The notes under the pieces: model-generated
Seen by the model: only the letters and a program-made list of their open reading frames with translations
The model's database searches: none
Told to the model about the DNA's origin: nothing
NCBI RefSeq assembly: GCF_030656115.1
Contig: NZ_JAUSOO010000061.1
Span: 81,499-145,498 of the forward strand
Origin: Hydrogenophaga sp.
GTDB lineage: Bacteria > Pseudomonadota > Gammaproteobacteria > Burkholderiales > Burkholderiaceae_C
DNA: 64,000 bases
Direction: 5' to 3'
Shown here: piece after piece, positions 34,370 through 43,930 of the stretch
How the letters are laid out: each line of letters begins with the position of its first letter
How positions within the stretch are numbered: position 1 is the first letter of the stretch
Translations under genes and position numbers: made by a program

Positions 34370-35838
34370 ATGTTTTCGGTGTCGGCCAAGCGGTCGTACA
34401 AGCTCGCACGAGAAATGCCCAGCAGCTTGGCTGCCGCCGTGCGGTTGCCGTTGGTGTGGGCCAGCGCCGCGCGGATGGCTTGTTGCTCCAGCTCGGCAAT
34501 TTGCTCTGGCAGCGGGCGCAGCGCACCCACGGCGCCCAGCGGTTCGATGCGCGACACCGGCCGGGCTTCAGGCGCAGACCAGGTGACGGCGGTCAGACCC
34601 GCCTCTTGCAGCACGGCCACCACCTGCGCGGCTTCGATGTGGTGCGAATCGCTGCGCAAGGCCAGCTGTTCCAGCACATTGCGCAGCTCGCGGATATTGC
34701 CCCGCCAGGCCTGTGCAGCCAGCAGGGCTTGGGCGTCGGGGGTCAGTTCGAGCTGGGGGCCGCCGCCGCGCGCGGCAATGTCTTCTCCCAGGGCTTCGAT
34801 CAACAGCGCAATATCGGCCCGGCGCTCGCGCAAAGGCGGCACCCGCACCGGCAACACATTGAGCCGGTAATACAGATCCTCGCGAAAGGTGCCGTCGCGC
34901 ACCATCTGCTGCACGTCGCGCGAGGTGGCGGCCACCACCCGCACGTCAAAGCGCACCAGCTTGTTGGAGCCCAGCGGCTCCACCTCGCCCTCTTGCAGCG
35001 CCCGCAGCAGCTTGACCTGGACCGACATGGGCATGTCGCCCAGCTCGTCCAGAAACAGCGTGCCGCCGTCGGCCAGCTTGAACTTGCCGTCGCGGCCCTT
35101 TTTGTCGGCGCCGGTGTAGGCGCCGGGAGCAACGCCAAAAAACTCGGCTTCGAGCAAGGCATCGGGCACGGCGGCCATGTTCACGCTCACAAACGGGCGG
35201 CCCGCGCGCGGCGAGGCCGCGTGGATGGCGTGGGCCAGCAGTTCTTTGCCGGTGCCGGTCTCGCCCAGCAACAGCACCGGGCTGGACGACTGGGCCGCAC
35301 GCCGGGCCTGGCGCTTCACCTCCAGCGCAGCGGGGCTGCTGCCCACGAAACTGGCAAAGGTGTACTTCGTGCGGCGCTGGCTGGCGAGTTCGCGCCGGGC
35401 ATCGTTCAGGTCTTGTTCCAGCCGGGCAAACTTGGTGATCAGCGGTTGCAAGGTGGTTTCCGGGTGGTCAAACAGCACAATGCCCAGCACGCCAATGACC
35501 TCGCCCGCGTCGTCGCGCAACGGAATGCGGCTGACCCCGAACGTGCCCGCCTTGTTGTCCAGCAGGTCGATCAATATCGGTTTGCCCGTGGCCAGCACCT
35601 GGTGCATCAGCGTGTTTTGCACCACGCTGGAAACCGGGTGACCGACAAAATCTTCCTCCCGCTCAAAACCCAGCGCCGGCAGAAAGCGCCGGTACTGGTC
35701 GTTGATCCAGACCACGCGGGCGTTGCGGTCCACCAGCATCATGCCCTCGCTGGCGTTGGCAAAGAGGTCAAACATGGACCGCGCAGCCAGCTCCAGAATG
35801 CTCTGCGCGTCGCGGGGAAGTCGGTTGTCGGCGGTCAT
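34357..35838 (-). CDS. sigma-54-dependent transcriptional activator with PAS domain
   Basis: Enhancer-binding protein of about 493 residues. An N-terminal PAS domain (about 20-125, with ASEGMMLVDRNARVVWINDQ) would sense a ligand. The central AAA+ domain has Walker A LGETGTGKE (191-199) and the sigma-54 contact loop GAYTGA (239-244), a Tyr variant of GAFTGA. Walker B is GGTLFLDELGDM. The C-terminus is a Fis-type helix-turn-helix, NGNRTAAAKLLGISRASLYD. ATG at 35838 or 35847. It is followed directly by a sigma-54 promoter for the ABC operon, so it is the likely local activator. Confidence 0.92.
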   Translation of the reverse strand: MTADNRLPRDAQSILELAARSMFDLFANASEGMMLVDRNARVVWINDQYRRFLPALGFEREEDFVGHPVSSVVQNTLMHQVLATGKPILIDLLDNKAGTFGVSRIPLRDDAGEVIGVLGIVLFDHPETTLQPLITKFARLEQDLNDARRELASQRRTKYTFASFVGSSPAALEVKRQARRAAQSSSPVLLLGETGTGKELLAHAIHAASPRAGRPFVSVNMAAVPDALLEAEFFGVAPGAYTGADKKGRDGKFKLADGGTLFLDELGDMPMSVQVKLLRALQEGEVEPLGSNKLVRFDVRVVAATSRDVQQMVRDGTFREDLYYRLNVLPVRVPPLRERRADIALLIEALGEDIAARGGGPQLELTPDAQALLAAQAWRGNIRELRNVLEQLALRSDSHHIEAAQVVAVLQEAGLTAVTWSAPEARPVSRIEPLGAVGALRPLPEQIAELEQQAIRAALAHTNGNRTAAAKLLGISRASLYDRLADTENMSEN

Positions 35839-35867
35839 GCCCAGCATGGTAGCGCCGGGGCGCAGCG

Positions 35868-36040
35868 TGGGGGCCAGGAATTCAGCGCTGGGCCGTCCCA
35901 AGCTGAATGTGCACCCCCTCGGAGGCAGCGACCCGCGCAGCGGCGGAGCGTGGGGGCCAGGAATTCAGCGCCGGGCCGTCCCAAGCTGAATTCGCACCCC
36001 CTCGGGGGGCAGCGACCCGCGCAGCGGCGGAGCGTGGGGG
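35868..36040. repeat. 83-base tandem duplication of a GC-rich dispersed repeat
   Basis: TGGGGGCCAG occurs at 35868 and again at 35951. TGGGGG occurs a third time at 36035. This gives two units of 83-84 bases that are nearly identical. Each contains CCAGGAATTCAGCG and ends CCCGCGCAGCGGCGGAGCG. The copies fill the gap between the sigma-54 activator and the tctA stop. The single copy in livF is of the same family. Confidence 0.85.
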
Positions 36041-36046
36041 CTTTCT

Positions 36047-37540
36047 TTATGCCCTGCGGTGCCAGGCCAGCACACGTGGTGTGATCAGCACCAAGGCCAC
36101 GACAACCAGCAGCGTGGCCGACATGGGGCGCTGCACAAACACCATCCAGCTGCCTTCACCAATCGACAAGGCGTTGCGCATCTGCGCTTCGGCCATGGGG
36201 CCCAGAATGAGGCCAACGATGACAGGTGCGGTGGGAAAGTCGTAACGGCGCATCACCACACCCAACAGACCCAGGCCGTACATGAGAAACAGGTCGAAGG
36301 CGCTCTGGCGCATGCCGTACACACCGACGGTGGCAAAAATCAGAATGCCGGCGTAGAGCTGCGGACGCGGGATCTTCAGCAACTTGACCCACAGACCCAC
36401 CATGGGCAGGTTCAGCACCAGCAGCATCACGTTGCCGATGTAGAGCGAGGCGATCAGCGCCCACACCAGGCCAGACGATGTTTCGAACAGCTGTGGGCCT
36501 GCGTTGATGCCGTAGTTTTGCAAGGCGCTGAGCAAAATGGCTGCGGTCACCGACGTGGGAATACCCAGCGTGAGCAGTGGCACCAGCGTGGCGGTGACAG
36601 CCGAGTTGTTGGCAGCCTCCGGGCCGGCCACGCCTTCAATGGCGCCGGTGGTGCCAAACTCTTTTTTGTGCTCAGCGCTGGCCAGCTTGCGCTCGGTGGC
36701 GTAGCTCAGGAAGGTGGGAATCTCTGAGCCGCCAGCCGGAATGGTGCCAAACGGAAAACCGATGGCGGTGCCGCGCAGCCACGCGGGCCATGAACGGCGC
36801 CATTCGCTGCGGGTCATGTGCACCCGGTTCATTTTGTTCATGCTGGGCTCGCTGCGGCCTTCGTACAAGGCGTTGTACAACGCCTCGGCCACGGCAAACA
36901 GGCCCACCGCCACCAGCACCACCTCAATGCCATCCATGAATTCCAGCACGCCGCCGGTGTAGCGCACCTGCGCCGTGATCTGGTCCATGCCAATGAGGCC
37001 CAGTGCCAAACCAAAAAACAGCGCTGTGAGTCCACGCAAGGTGCTCTGGCCCAGCACCGCACTCACGGTGGTGAAGGCCAGCAGCATCAGGCAGAAGTAT
37101 TCGGGTGGCCCGAGCTTGACAGCGAACTGTGCCAACACCGGCGCGAACAGCGTCACCAAAATGGTGGCGATGGTGCCGGCCACAAACGAACCAATGGCCG
37201 ATGACGCCAGCGCCGCCCCGGCGCGCCCGCTTTTGGCCATCTTGAAGCCTTCGAGCGCGGTCACCATGGTGCCGGTTTCGCCCGGGGTGTTGAGCAAAAT
37301 GGAGGTGGTGGAGCCACCGTACATGGCGCCGTAGTAAATGCCCGCGAAAAAAATCATGGAAGCCGTGGGCTCCACCTGCCCGGTGATGGGCAGCAGCATG
37401 GCCACCGTAACAGCAGGGCCCAAGCCGGGCAGCACGCCAATGGCGGTGCCCAGCGCACAACCAGCCAGCGCCCACAGCAGGTTGATGGGGGTGCCAGCGG
37501 TGGCAAAGCCGCCCAGCAGTTGATTCAGAATATCCATCAT
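36047..37540 (-). CDS. tctA: tripartite tricarboxylate transporter large permease TctA
   Basis: Large membrane subunit of about 497 residues with around 12 hydrophobic helices. The N-terminal signature [20 protein letters not shown] and the [20 protein letters not shown] region are diagnostic, as is [20 protein letters not shown]. With TctB and the binding protein TctC it imports a C4-C6 carboxylate using an ion gradient. The start could be 37540 or 37537. It follows tctB by 31 bases. Confidence 0.94.
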   Translation of the reverse strand: MMDILNQLLGGFATAGTPINLLWALAGCALGTAIGVLPGLGPAVTVAMLLPITGQVEPTASMIFFAGIYYGAMYGGSTTSILLNTPGETGTMVTALEGFKMAKSGRAGAALASSAIGSFVAGTIATILVTLFAPVLAQFAVKLGPPEYFCLMLLAFTTVSAVLGQSTLRGLTALFFGLALGLIGMDQITAQVRYTGGVLEFMDGIEVVLVAVGLFAVAEALYNALYEGRSEPSMNKMNRVHMTRSEWRRSWPAWLRGTAIGFPFGTIPAGGSEIPTFLSYATERKLASAEHKKEFGTTGAIEGVAGPEAANNSAVTATLVPLLTLGIPTSVTAAILLSALQNYGINAGPQLFETSSGLVWALIASLYIGNVMLLVLNLPMVGLWVKLLKIPRPQLYAGILIFATVGVYGMRQSAFDLFLMYGLGLLGVVMRRYDFPTAPVIVGLILGPMAEAQMRNALSIGEGSWMVFVQRPMSATLLVVVALVLITPRVLAWHRRA

Positions 37541-37571
37541 GGTGTGTCCTTGTTTTCTGGCTTCGGTCTGC

Positions 37572-38114
37572 TCACAGCCAGCCGGTGGCGGTCAGGCCGG
37601 GCAGGTTCACCGCCAGCAACTTGGTGAATAGCCAAAACACTGGGGCCGAGATCAACATGCCGGTGACCGCGTCTTTTAAGGTCTGCCGTGCATCACCGAT
37701 GGGCTTGCCTTCGCTGGCGCGCAACCCCCGAACCGCCAAGACAAAACACAGCGCACAACTGAGCACAAAACCGATGGTGGTGATCAGCGAGGCATTGAGC
37801 AAAATGCCAGCAGACACCCAGGCCAGTGCACGCCAGTCGCCGCGTGCAGCGCCCGACGGTTCGGGCATCTGGCGGAAGCCACCGGTGCGGGCTTCCCACA
37901 CCAGCAACACGCCGCAGACGGCCATGGCCGCGCTCACCACCCAGGGTAAAAAGTTGGGGCCCACGCCGGCGTAGCCGGCATCGGCGGGTATGGCCACAGC
38001 ACCATAGGCCAGCACACCGGCCACCAGAAGAGCGCCCACGCCCATGAGCAGCTGCCCCCGTGAATGGTCAACAGGGGGGGTATTGGGTTGGGATGGGGTG
38101 TGAGCGGTGTCCAT
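37572..38114 (-). CDS. tctB: tripartite tricarboxylate transporter small permease TctB
   Basis: Small membrane subunit of 180 residues with about four hydrophobic helices (near 24-45, 62-80, 100-125 and 148-170). An acidic, Pro-rich tail leads ([20 protein letters not shown]). The low sequence conservation of TctB is usual; position between tctC and tctA decides the call. The ATG at 38114 avoids a long unsupported extension. Confidence 0.88.
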   Translation of the reverse strand: MDTAHTPSQPNTPPVDHSRGQLLMGVGALLVAGVLAYGAVAIPADAGYAGVGPNFLPWVVSAAMAVCGVLLVWEARTGGFRQMPEPSGAARGDWRALAWVSAGILLNASLITTIGFVLSCALCFVLAVRGLRASEGKPIGDARQTLKDAVTGMLISAPVFWLFTKLLAVNLPGLTATGWL

Positions 38115-38208
38115 ACGGCGATCCAGAAAAGAGTCGCTGCACACCCGCCAGGGTGCACAGCAGAAAAAGCGCCGCGCCCCGTTGCAGGACGCGACCGGTG
38201 GTGAACCT

Positions 38209-39168
38209 TTAAACCATGCCAGCGCGCACCATGGTGGCGCGCAACGACGAGAAGTCGCGGTCCACGAACTCGTCAAACGCTTTGCCACTGAGCAAAGCGG
38301 GCGTCCAGCCGTTCTTGGCCAGCGACTCGGACCAGGCCTTGGTCTGTGTGGCCTTGACCACCATGGCGGTCAGCGCGTCGCGCTGGGCCTGGGTGATGCC
38401 TGGCGCGCCGTACACACCGCGCCAGTTGCCAATTTCCACATCAATGCCCTGCTCTTTCAGCGTCGGCACGTCAATACCTTTCACGCGCTGGCCCGACGTG
38501 ACCGCGATCGCTCGCATCTTGCCGGTTTCGATGTACTGCTGGAATTCGCTGTAGCCGCTGCCACCCACGGTGACGTTGCCACCCAAAATGGCTGCTGTGG
38601 CTTCACCACCGCCCCGGAACGGCACGTAGTTGATCTTGGAAGCGGGAACACCCGCCGACTGCGCAATCTGTGCCGCGGCAATGTGCTCGGTGGACCCGCG
38701 CGAGCCACCGCCCCATTTGATGCTGCCCGGGTCCTTCTTGAGCTGCTCCACCACGTCCTTCATGGTCTTGAAGGGGGAGTTGGCCGGCAACACGAACACG
38801 TTGTACTCGGTCGTCAAACGCGCAATGGGCGTGAGCTGCGTCACCGACACCGGTGGTTTGCCCGTGATGATGCCGCCCAACATGACCGCACCCATGACCA
38901 TCAACGCGTTCGGATCGCCTTTGCTGGCGTTGTAGAACTGCGCCAAACCAATGGCGCCAGCAGCCCCACCCTTGTTTTCAAAGGTCACCGAAGACGCCAC
39001 GCCCGCTTCGCGCAGCGCGTTGCCCAGCGCGCGGCCGGTGCTGTCCCAACCGCCACCCGGGTTGGCCGGAATCATCATTTTCAGGTTGGCATTGGCCCAG
39101 GCTGCATTGGGCAGGGCACCAGCGGCGGCCAGAGCGGCCAGGGATTTCAGAAAGGTATCGCGACGCAT
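38209..39168 (-). CDS. tctC: tripartite tricarboxylate transporter binding protein TctC (Bug family)
   Basis: Periplasmic solute receptor of 319 residues. A signal peptide begins MRRDTFLKSLAALAAAGALP and ends at AAWA. The mature part has the Bug-family features MMIPANPGGGWDSTGRALGN and VENKGGAAGAIGLAQF-like ENKGGAAGAIG, which form the ligand carboxylate pocket. Start at 39168 with GGAGACAAG before it. A 94-base gap with a small hairpin (GCTGCACACCC/GGGTGCACAGC) separates it from tctB. The ligand is not predictable. Confidence 0.93.
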   Translation of the reverse strand: MRRDTFLKSLAALAAAGALPNAAWANANLKMMIPANPGGGWDSTGRALGNALREAGVASSVTFENKGGAAGAIGLAQFYNASKGDPNALMVMGAVMLGGIITGKPPVSVTQLTPIARLTTEYNVFVLPANSPFKTMKDVVEQLKKDPGSIKWGGGSRGSTEHIAAAQIAQSAGVPASKINYVPFRGGGEATAAILGGNVTVGGSGYSEFQQYIETGKMRAIAVTSGQRVKGIDVPTLKEQGIDVEIGNWRGVYGAPGITQAQRDALTAMVVKATQTKAWSESLAKNGWTPALLSGKAFDEFVDRDFSSLRATMVRAGMV

Positions 39169-39320
39169 GCTTGTCTCCTTGTTGAATGGACACACGCATC
39201 TTGCTTTTCGGTGCTGTCAATCGGCTGTCGAACGACCTAGGACAAACCCTGAAAATCGGATGCCGTATGCTGGCGACGATCACCTTGGCGGCCCTCGGTG
39301 CAAATGGAACGGCCCAAAGC

Positions 39321-39346
39321 AAAAAACCACCTTTCGGTGGTTTTTT
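39321..39346. terminator. bidirectional intrinsic terminator
   Basis: AAAAAACCACC (39321-39331) and GGTGGTTTTTT (39336-39346) pair around TTTC, with T-runs on both strands. It terminates the leftward binding-protein gene ending at 39395 and insulates tctC. Confidence 0.88.
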
Positions 39347-39394
39347 TGTTTTTTTGTCAGAGCCTGGACGGCTCCGACGGCAGAAGCAACGCTA

Positions 39395-40576
39395 TCAGCG
39401 AATCACAGCCAAGGTGGTGCGCGCACCGGCCTTGTAGGTCATCAGCGTCAGGGCGCCGTTCTTGATATCGCCTTTTTCGTCAAAAGCGATATTGCCGGTC
39501 ACGCCTTTGTAGTCCGTGGCTTTCAGGGCCGGCAGGTACTTGGCTGGATCAGCCGAATTGGCGGTCACCATGGCGTTGGCCATGACTTTCACAGCGTCGT
39601 AGACGTAGGGGGCGTACACCTGCACGTCAGCGCCAAACTTGGCCTTGAAGTCTTCACGGAACTTGTCCATGCCAGCTTTCTGCTCGCCTTCAACACCACC
39701 GGCTTCCGCACAGTAGACCTGGTCGTCGGCCATGCCGTCACCGGCCAGCTTGGGCAGCTCGCTGGAGCAGATGCCGTCACCGCCCATGAACTTGGCGTTG
39801 ATGCCGAGCGCCTTCATTTGCTTGAGCATTGGGCCGGCCACGGCGTCCATACCGCCGAAGAACACCACATCAGGCTTCTTGGCCTTCAGGGTGGTCAGAA
39901 TGGCGTTGAAATCGGTGGCTTTGTCGTTGGTGAATTCACGACCCACCACGGTGCCACCGGCAGCAATCACGCCTTTTTCAAACTCGTCAGCAACGCCCTG
40001 CCCGTAAGCGGTGCGGTCGTCGATGACGGCCACCGTTTTGGCGGCCAGGGTCTCGACAGCGTACTTGCCCAGCGTACCGCCCAGGTGCACGTCGTCAGCC
40101 ACCATGCGGAACACGCCTGCGTAGCCCTGGCGGGTGTACTTGGGGTTGGTGGCCGATGGGGAGATCTGGGGAATGCCAGCATCGTTGTAAATCTGCGAAG
40201 CGGGAATGGTGGTGCCCGAGTTCAGGTGGCCGATCACGCCTGCGACTTTGGCGTCCACCAGTTTGGTGGCGGCAGCGGTGCCTTGCTTCGGATCGCCAGC
40301 ATCGTCTTCGGCCAGCAGTTCAAACGTGGTGGCCTTGCCGTCAATCATCAGACCGGCTGCGTTCAGCTCTTCAATGGCCATCTTGGCGCCGTTTTCGTTG
40401 TCCTTGCCAAGGTGAGCAATGCCACCACTGGTGGGACCGACGTGACCAATCTTGATGACCTGAGCTGCGGCAGGCGCTGCGGCAGGAGCAGCAGCAGGTG
40501 CAGCCTCTTCTTTTTTGCCGCAAGCGGCCAAAGCGACAGCCGCGGCAATCACGGCCAGTTTCATGTTCAGTTGCAT
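39395..40576 (-). CDS. branched-chain amino acid ABC binding lipoprotein, orphan
   Basis: Type I periplasmic binding protein of 393 residues, LivJ/LivK family. N-terminus MQLNMKLAVIAAAVALAAC carries the lipobox ALAAC; then an Ala/Pro-rich tether (EEAAPAAAPAAAPAA). The mature part opens IKIGHVGPTSGGIAHLGKDN and has TTIPASQIYNDAGIPQISPS and FVFFGGMDAV-like VVFFGGMDAVAGP, typical of leucine-binding proteins. An ATG at 40564 is an alternative start. No permease or ATPase lies next to it; a terminator follows. It may serve a transporter encoded elsewhere. Confidence 0.9.
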   Translation of the reverse strand: MQLNMKLAVIAAAVALAACGKKEEAAPAAAPAAAPAAAQVIKIGHVGPTSGGIAHLGKDNENGAKMAIEELNAAGLMIDGKATTFELLAEDDAGDPKQGTAAATKLVDAKVAGVIGHLNSGTTIPASQIYNDAGIPQISPSATNPKYTRQGYAGVFRMVADDVHLGGTLGKYAVETLAAKTVAVIDDRTAYGQGVADEFEKGVIAAGGTVVGREFTNDKATDFNAILTTLKAKKPDVVFFGGMDAVAGPMLKQMKALGINAKFMGGDGICSSELPKLAGDGMADDQVYCAEAGGVEGEQKAGMDKFREDFKAKFGADVQVYAPYVYDAVKVMANAMVTANSADPAKYLPALKATDYKGVTGNIAFDEKGDIKNGALTLMTYKAGARTTLAVIR

Positions 40577-40800
40577 AGATATCCTCGGAAAGGAATGAAA
40601 GTTGGAACGCGGAGGGAACTTTTTTCTCCACACTCATAAAGATACTCTAAAAATCCAAGGTATTTCGACCCGCGTGATGAACTAGTTCGCCGTTCAAGGG
40701 TTTGCACGCAGGCCTATCACACCAATGAATGTTTCATTAGAACTGCGCATATCTTGCAGGCAAAAGTCACCAGGCTGCCCGGGTGTACAAAAAGACAAAG

Positions 40801-41244
40801 TCATTCCTGAGACGCGAGATGGAGGTCGTGTCGCACAGGCTCAATCCCGTGTTGTTTGTAGGCCCGCCAACGCGCTCGGGCGTGCAAACGATCGTCTTCG
40901 TCTTGCGTAACCACTTCGATCACCCGCCCAAAACGCTCGTAACCGGGTGGCAAACTCGCACACAGGTTGACCAGAACAGCAGATGCGGTGGCGTCCAGGT
41001 TTTCGGGGAGTTCGCTGTACAGCAAAATGGGCGAGCGCCTCAGCACCGTCGGCGCATCACCCTCGCAGCCATGTGGAATGAATTCGCCCTGGGCAAAGGT
41101 CCACAACGCGGTGTCCAGTGAAGACAGCGCCTGGGCATCGACTCGCACCACAAGCCGGGCTCCTTTCAGGTACCCCTTGCGCAACAAGCGGCACGCGTAG
41201 CTTTGCTTGTTGGGCGCATTGAAATGAAAAGCCACCTCGGTCAT
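40801..41244 (-). CDS. holC: DNA polymerase III chi subunit
   Basis: Accessory subunit of 147 residues that links the clamp loader (with psi) to single-strand-binding protein. It opens TEVAFHFNAPNKQSYACRLL and has GARLVVRVDAQALSSLDTAL and FAQGEFIPH, matching HolC. It lies 27 bases after pepA on the same strand, the conserved pepA-holC arrangement of proteobacteria. Length is normal. Confidence 0.88.
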   Translation of the reverse strand: MTEVAFHFNAPNKQSYACRLLRKGYLKGARLVVRVDAQALSSLDTALWTFAQGEFIPHGCEGDAPTVLRRSPILLYSELPENLDATASAVLVNLCASLPPGYERFGRVIEVVTQDEDDRLHARARWRAYKQHGIEPVRHDLHLASQE

Positions 41245-41271
41245 GTTGGGTGCATCAACCTTGCCAACCCG

Positions 41272-42780
41272 TCAGGCCTTGCGTGCGCGTTTGCTGGCTT
41301 TCTTGGGCTCAGCAAAGGCCACAGGCGCAGGCCGGGCTGCCTCGTCCAGCAGGTATTGCAACAGGAGCGGCACGGGTCGACCGGTGGAGCCTTTGGCGGC
41401 ACCGCTTTTCCAGGCGGTGCCGGCTATGTCCAGGTGCGCCCATGGCAGATCGGCGGTGAACTTCTGCAAAAACTTGGCGGCCGTGATGGATCCGCCCGCG
41501 CGCCCGGCCACATTGCCCATGTCGGCAAAGTTGGACTTGAGACCCTCGGCGTACTCGTCGTCCAGGGGCATGCGCCAGCAAGGGTCCATGGCACTTTCAC
41601 CGGCTTGTTGCAGTGCTGCGGCAATCTCGTCATGCGCAGAAAACAGGCCCGAGCGCACAGCGCCCAGCGCGATCACGCAGGCGCCGGTGAGGGTGGCAAT
41701 ATCCACCACGCTGCGGGGTTTGAAGCGCGCCGCGTAGGTGAGCGCGTCACACAAAATCAGGCGACCTTCGGCATCGGTGTTGAGAATTTCAATGGTCTGG
41801 CCGCTCATGCTGGTGACCACGTCGCCGGGCTTCACTGCCTGGCCGTCGGGCATGTTTTCGCAGCTGGGGATAAGCCCCACCACGTTGATGGCGGGCTGCA
41901 GTTCGGCCAGAGCAGCAAAGGTGCCGAGCACGCTGGCCGCGCCACCCATGTCGTACTTCATTTCGTCCATTTCAGGGGCAGGCTTGATGGAGATGCCGCC
42001 TGTGTCGAACGTGATGCCCTTGCCCACCAGCACCACCGGCGCGCTGGACTTGGACGCACCGGTGTAGTGCATGACGATGAAGCGCAGGGGCTCCACCGAA
42101 CCGCGCGCCACGGACATGAAAGCCCCCATGCCCAGGGCGGCCACTTCTTTGGGGCCCAGCACCTCGGTCTTGATGCTGGGCTTGCGCCCGAGCTTGCGCG
42201 CGGCATCGGCCAGCATGCTGGGTGTGGCGTGGTTGGCCGGCCGGTTGGCCCATTCTTTGGCGAACTCGACGCCGGTGACCATGGCCTTGCCGGTGTCAAA
42301 AGCGGCTTGAACCGCAGACGCATCGGCCACCGCCACCACCACCTCCTGCAAAGCGCGTGCTTTGGCCGACGGCTTGGTGGTGGTGTAGGTGTAGCTGGCG
42401 TCTGCGCAAGCTTGCACCGCCGCACTGACCGCGTCGTTGCTGTCGTCCAGCAGGCTCAACACCAGGCCCAGTTGCTTGATGTTGGGCTGCTTGAGCGAGG
42501 CCAACCCCGCCGTGACGGCCTTGCGCACTGCGCTGCCCGAGCCGTTACCGGCACGCACCAGCACCACGCGGCTTGCCCTGATGCCGGGCACCCGGTAACA
42601 CGACAGCGTTTTGCCCAGACCGGTTTCCAGATCTCCCTTGCTGGCCGCCTCTGAGGTGAGGGTGGCCAAGGCACCGGCCAACGGGGTGGTCGACAGGGCG
42701 TCGGGCACCAGCACCAGCAAGGCATCTACCGCCAGTGCGGCGGCTTGTTCGGGCGAAAGGGATTTAAGTTCGAAGTCCAT
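41272..42780 (-). CDS. pepA: leucyl aminopeptidase
   Basis: M17 cytosolic aminopeptidase of 502 residues, needing two metal ions. The active-site signature NTDAEGRL is present. VVLVGKGITFDTGGISIKPA provides a metal-binding Lys and Asp, and MKYDMGGAASVLGTFAALAE a further ligand. In some bacteria the protein also binds DNA. It is divergent from lptF, with only 25 bases between starts, so the two promoters lie inside or overlap the opposite 5' ends. Confidence 0.95.
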   Translation of the reverse strand: MDFELKSLSPEQAAALAVDALLVLVPDALSTTPLAGALATLTSEAASKGDLETGLGKTLSCYRVPGIRASRVVLVRAGNGSGSAVRKAVTAGLASLKQPNIKQLGLVLSLLDDSNDAVSAAVQACADASYTYTTTKPSAKARALQEVVVAVADASAVQAAFDTGKAMVTGVEFAKEWANRPANHATPSMLADAARKLGRKPSIKTEVLGPKEVAALGMGAFMSVARGSVEPLRFIVMHYTGASKSSAPVVLVGKGITFDTGGISIKPAPEMDEMKYDMGGAASVLGTFAALAELQPAINVVGLIPSCENMPDGQAVKPGDVVTSMSGQTIEILNTDAEGRLILCDALTYAARFKPRSVVDIATLTGACVIALGAVRSGLFSAHDEIAAALQQAGESAMDPCWRMPLDDEYAEGLKSNFADMGNVAGRAGGSITAAKFLQKFTADLPWAHLDIAGTAWKSGAAKGSTGRPVPLLLQYLLDEAARPAPVAFAEPKKASKRARKA

Positions 42781-42805
42781 AATTGCGTTTTCCTGTTGTC
42801 ATTCG

Positions 42806-43930
42806 ATGTTATTCCATTCTTCCATTCGCAAAGAGCTGGCTCGCAGCTTCGGGGCCACGCTGGTGGTGCTGTTCACCATCGTGCTGACCATGCTGCTGAT
42901 TCGCACGCTGGGCCTGGCTTCGCGTGGGAGTGTCAACCCCGAAGAAATCATGTTGGTGCTGGGCTACACGGTGCTGGGGCGCATGCCCACCATCCTGACG
43001 CTGGCCCTCTTCATTGCCATCGTGTTCACGCTCTCGCGCATGTACCGCGACAGCGAAATGATCATTTGGTTTGCCAGCGGGCGCTCGCTGGGGGGCTTTA
43101 TGGGTCCGGTGATGCGGTTTGCCTGGCCGATCTTGCTGGTCATCACGTTGATGGTGTTTTTTGTCTGGCCCTGGGCCAACCAGCAAACCGAGGATTTGCG
43201 CAACCGCTTCCAGCGCCGTGGCGACCTGGAACGTATCGCACCCGGGCAGTTCCAGGAATCGTCCAGCGGACGCCGCGTGTTCTTTATTGACAAAGACACC
43301 GCTGACGGCACCGAAGGCCGCAACATTTTCATCTCCAGCATGGACGACGATGGCCGCGAAACCATCACCTCGGCCCGCTCGGGCCGCATTGAATGGATCG
43401 ACGAGCAACAGATGCTGATGCTGAACAACGGACAGCGACTTGAAATTGCTGCCGATCAAAGCAGTCTGCGCGTGAGCGAATTTGAGGAGTACGGCACCCA
43501 GGTGGGCGAAAGCGCTGCGGTGGTCGGCGGTGTGCAAGGGCTGAAAGCCCGACCGAGCTGGGACCTGATTCGCGACCCCAACCGGGCGAACCTGGGTGAG
43601 CTGGGCTGGCGCGTCGGCATGGCCTTGACAGCCTTCAATTTCGTGCTCATCGCACTGGCCACCACCGCGGGCAATCCGCGCGCCGGGCGCGGAGGCAATC
43701 TGTTTTTCACCTTGTTCGCCTTCGTGTTTTATTACAACCTGCTCAATCTGGGGCAAAGCTGGGTCGCCAAGGGCTTGGTGAGCCTGGGCACTTTCATGGT
43801 GCTGCTGCACGGTGTGGTGTTTGTGCTGGCGCTGCTGTGGCTGGCCAAGCGCCACAACAACCTCACTTTGCGCGACTGGCTGCATGCCTGGCGCAACAAG
43901 GGCAAATCGGCCTGGGAGGCCCAGGCATGA
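42806..43930 (+). CDS. lptF: LPS export permease LptF
   Basis: Inner-membrane permease of the LptB2FG lipopolysaccharide extractor, 374 residues. It has three N-terminal helices (about 15-35, 60-85, 100-120), with RMYRDSEMIIWFASGRS as the loop that contacts LptB. A periplasmic beta-jellyroll follows (about 125-260), then three C-terminal helices. The ATG at 42806 gives the normal N-terminus MLFHSSIRKELARSFGATLV. It overlaps lptG by 4 bases. Confidence 0.94.
   Translation: MLFHSSIRKELARSFGATLVVLFTIVLTMLLIRTLGLASRGSVNPEEIMLVLGYTVLGRMPTILTLALFIAIVFTLSRMYRDSEMIIWFASGRSLGGFMGPVMRFAWPILLVITLMVFFVWPWANQQTEDLRNRFQRRGDLERIAPGQFQESSSGRRVFFIDKDTADGTEGRNIFISSMDDDGRETITSARSGRIEWIDEQQMLMLNNGQRLEIAADQSSLRVSEFEEYGTQVGESAAVVGGVQGLKARPSWDLIRDPNRANLGELGWRVGMALTAFNFVLIALATTAGNPRAGRGGNLFFTLFAFVFYYNLLNLGQSWVAKGLVSLGTFMVLLHGVVFVLALLWLAKRHNNLTLRDWLHAWRNKGKSAWEAQA

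Noticed and set aside
35868..36040. Possible CRISPR array, because of two near-identical repeats.
   Set aside because: Only two units with an 83-base period and no unique spacers between short repeats; no cas gene nearby.
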